DNA from: DATKSS01 sp049582065
Lineage (GTDB): Bacteria > Chloroflexota > Dormibacteria > Dormibacterales > Dormibacteraceae
Length of the DNA stretch: 14,912 bases
Assembly (NCBI GenBank): GCA_049582065.1
Contig: JBAUTF010000308.1
Span: 1 to 14,912 of the forward strand
Direction of reading: 5' to 3'
Position numbers and translations under genes: made by a program. Below are positions 13,285-14,912 of the stretch, piece after piece; position 1 is the stretch's first letter; each line of letters opens with the position of its first letter. The notes beneath the pieces were generated by a model, which ran no database searches, was not told where the DNA came from, and worked only from the letters and a program-made list of their open reading frames with translations.

Positions 13285-14600
13285 GGAGGCTGGTCAACGA
13301 GCCGGCCTACGCCGAGCTCGTCCAGGAGTTCGGGCGGGCCAGGGTGGTCGAAGCGATCCGCGACCAGGTGGCCGCCGAACGTGATGAGGAGCGTCTCGAG
13401 GACACCGCGCGGTTCAACATGGTCTCGGTCCGCCTGCGCAGCGTGGTGGGGCCCAGGCTCCGCCGCGTGATCAACGCGAGCGGGGTGATCCTGCACACCA
13501 ACCTCGGTCGTGCGCCCCTGTCGCAGGCGGCCGTCGACGCGCTGGCGGTGGCCGCCGGCTACAGCAACCTCGAGCTCGAGCTCGAGACCGGCCGGCGCGG
13601 GGAGCGCGCTTCCCTCGTCACGGGCCTGCTGAGCGCGCTTTTCAAGTGCGATGCCGCGCTGGTCGTCAACAACAACGCGGCGGCCATCCTGCTGGCGCTG
13701 ACCGCTTTATGCAAAGGCAAAGAGGTCATCGTCTCGCGCGGCCAGCTGGTGGAGATCGGCGGCTCGTTTCGAATGCCGGATGTCATGCGGCTGTCGGGGG
13801 CCCGAATGGTCGAGGTGGGGACGACCAACCGCACTCGGGTCGCGGACTACGAAGAAGCGATCTCGCCTCGCACGGCCGCGCTCCTCCGTGTGCACACGTC
13901 TAACTTCCGAGTCACTGGATTCACCGAAGCCGCGTCCCTCGCGCAGATGGCGGAGGTGGCGGAAAGCCGCGGATTGCTGCTCATCGACGACCTCGGCAGC
14001 GGGGCCGCCGAACCCGTCGGCGACGAGCCCACCGTCGCCGAGTCGCTCGACCACTGCGACCTGGTCACGTTCTCTGGAGACAAGCTCCTGGGCGGACCGC
14101 AGGCGGGCATCGTGCTCGGGAGGGGCCAGGCGGGCGTCACGGCGGTGAAGAAGATGTCGCGCCATGCGCTGGCGCGCGCGGTGCGGATCGACAAGCTGAC
14201 GTTGGCGGCGCTCGAGGCGACGCTTCGGCAGCGGGTGACCGGCAGGCTGGACGACATCCCGGTGGAACGCATGCTGCGGCAATCGGCCCAGGACGTCCGC
14301 CGGCGAGCCGCGATGTGGTGCGTGAAGCTCGAGGAGCGCGGCGTTGGCGCGCGGCTGGTGGAAGGCGAGTCGGCCGTGGGTGGTGGCTCCTTGCCGGAGC
14401 ATGCGCTCCCCACATTCCTCCTCGCTCTCGAAGGACCAGCGTCACGGCTGGCGAGCGCCCTGCGTCAGGGCGATCCACCTGTCATCGCTCGCATAGATAA
14501 GGATGCTTGCTGCATCGACCCGCGGACGGTGCTGAGGGGCGAGGACGAGACCCTGATCGACGCGGTGGAGGTGGCTTTCCGGACCGTAGTCGCCCGGTGA
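13230..14600 (+). CDS. selA: L-seryl-tRNA(Sec) selenium transferase
   Basis: Converts seryl-tRNA(Sec) to selenocysteyl-tRNA(Sec) with selenophosphate, using PLP. The 456 residues compare with 463 in E. coli. Near-identical blocks are ASSLPAVGRLV (12-22; E. coli SQLPAIDRLL), VINASGVILHTNLGRAPL, VVNNNAAAILLAL, KEVIVSRGQLVEIGGSFRMPDVM, VGTTNRT, LLRVHTSNFRVTGFTE, and FSGDKLLGGPQAGI, which holds the PLP lysine (K285). DKLTLAALEATLR and GGGSLPEHALPTF complete the fold. ATG 13230 is the only standard start upstream of the conserved LPAV block, so the 55-base overlap with the protease gene is real. The TGA stop overlaps the selB GTG. No tRNA-Sec gene (selC) or selD is in the window. Confidence 0.97.
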   Translation: MRRLRDPGLHRASSLPAVGRLVNEPAYAELVQEFGRARVVEAIRDQVAAERDEERLEDTARFNMVSVRLRSVVGPRLRRVINASGVILHTNLGRAPLSQAAVDALAVAAGYSNLELELETGRRGERASLVTGLLSALFKCDAALVVNNNAAAILLALTALCKGKEVIVSRGQLVEIGGSFRMPDVMRLSGARMVEVGTTNRTRVADYEEAISPRTAALLRVHTSNFRVTGFTEAASLAQMAEVAESRGLLLIDDLGSGAAEPVGDEPTVAESLDHCDLVTFSGDKLLGGPQAGIVLGRGQAGVTAVKKMSRHALARAVRIDKLTLAALEATLRQRVTGRLDDIPVERMLRQSAQDVRRRAAMWCVKLEERGVGARLVEGESAVGGGSLPEHALPTFLLALEGPASRLASALRQGDPPVIARIDKDACCIDPRTVLRGEDETLIDAVEVAFRTVVAR

Positions 14601-14912
14601 GCGGGGGATTCGTGGTCGGCACGGCCGGTCACATCGACCACGGCAAGTCGACCTTGATCACCGCAATGACGGGGATCAACCCCGACCGCCTCGACGAGGA
14701 GAAGCGGCGCGGCATGACCATCGACCTGGGTTTCGCGCATATGACCCTTCCCAGCGGACGCGAGATCGGCATCGTCGACGTGCCCGGCCACGCGCGATTC
14801 ATCCGCAATATGCTTGCCGGCGCCCACGGCCTCGACGCGGTCCTGCTCGTCATCGCCGCTGACGAAGGCATCATGCCCCAGACCCGCGAGCACCTCGAGA
14901 TCGTCGACCTGC
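14597..14912 (+). CDS. selB: Selenocysteine-specific elongation factor, 5' part only
   Basis: GTPase that delivers selenocysteyl-tRNA(Sec) to UGA codons marked by a SECIS element. Only the first 105 codons are present; the frame is open to the window edge. The start is GTG 14597, overlapping the selA stop as GTGA. The GTP-binding motifs are in order: G1 GTAGHIDHGKSTL (8-20), G2 KRRGMTIDLGFA (SelB-type, where EF-Tu has RGITI), and G3 DVPGHARFIRNMLAG, then VIAADEGIMPQTREHLEIVDL. FIRNMLAGAHGLD and GMTIDLGF separate it from EF-Tu and initiation factor 2, and adjacency to selA settles the call. Confidence 0.96.
   Translation, partial: MSGGFVVGTAGHIDHGKSTLITAMTGINPDRLDEEKRRGMTIDLGFAHMTLPSGREIGIVDVPGHARFIRNMLAGAHGLDAVLLVIAADEGIMPQTREHLEIVDL

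Overview
The window is GC-rich and gene-dense. Genes are packed in co-directional runs with GTGA overlaps, and GTG and TTG starts are common. The gene set includes threonine-pathway enzymes, a divergent YchF, an ArsA with an Hsp20-like tail, an M50 protease and selA-selB. Together with -10 boxes placed almost directly before start codons, this suggests a high-GC soil-type bacterium of the Chloroflexota/Dormibacterota or actinobacterial kind. The lineage is an inference from style, not from a marker gene.

Layout. (1) 23-836: an ECF sigma factor overlapping a tiny one-TM protein in the anti-sigma position. (2) 844-1794, minus strand: an ornithine cyclodeaminase/mu-crystallin family enzyme, divergent from the next block with only 20 bp between start codons. 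(3) 1815-7234: an operon hom-thrC-thrB-lysC followed by an unusual short YchF-like P-loop NTPase and a hairpin. Three of these enzymes run aspartate-semialdehyde to threonine, and lysC supplies the entry step. (4) 7283-8259: a decayed stretch with a possible 29-residue membrane peptide, a glycine-cleavage H-protein relic that has lost its lipoyl-lysine segment, and a zinc-ribbon membrane protein on the minus strand. (5) 8279-9837: an intact insertion sequence with an IS1202/ISNCY-like DDE transposase, paired internal repeats at each end, and a perfect 17-bp target duplication. It landed between the zinc-ribbon gene start and a strong promoter. (6) 9854-10020: that promoter (TTGACA-N17-TATAAC) drives no protein gene. 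About 130 nt later there is an 11-bp GC-rich terminator, so this looks like a small RNA gene with C-rich loops and an anti-Shine-Dalgarno-like stretch. (7) 10074-11019: two small membrane proteins, one of the DUF1003 family. (8) 11032-14912: ArsA-like ATPase, a small hypothetical protein, an M50 membrane protease with a hairpin over its ribosome-binding site, selA, and the start of selB, which runs off the end.

The most notable items are the small-RNA candidate beside the IS, the H-protein relic whose deletion removes the cofactor attachment site, the long-duplication IS, and the RBS-masking hairpin before the protease gene. The selA-selB pair means the organism probably makes selenoproteins, but no tRNA-Sec gene or SECIS-bearing selenoprotein gene was recognised in this window.
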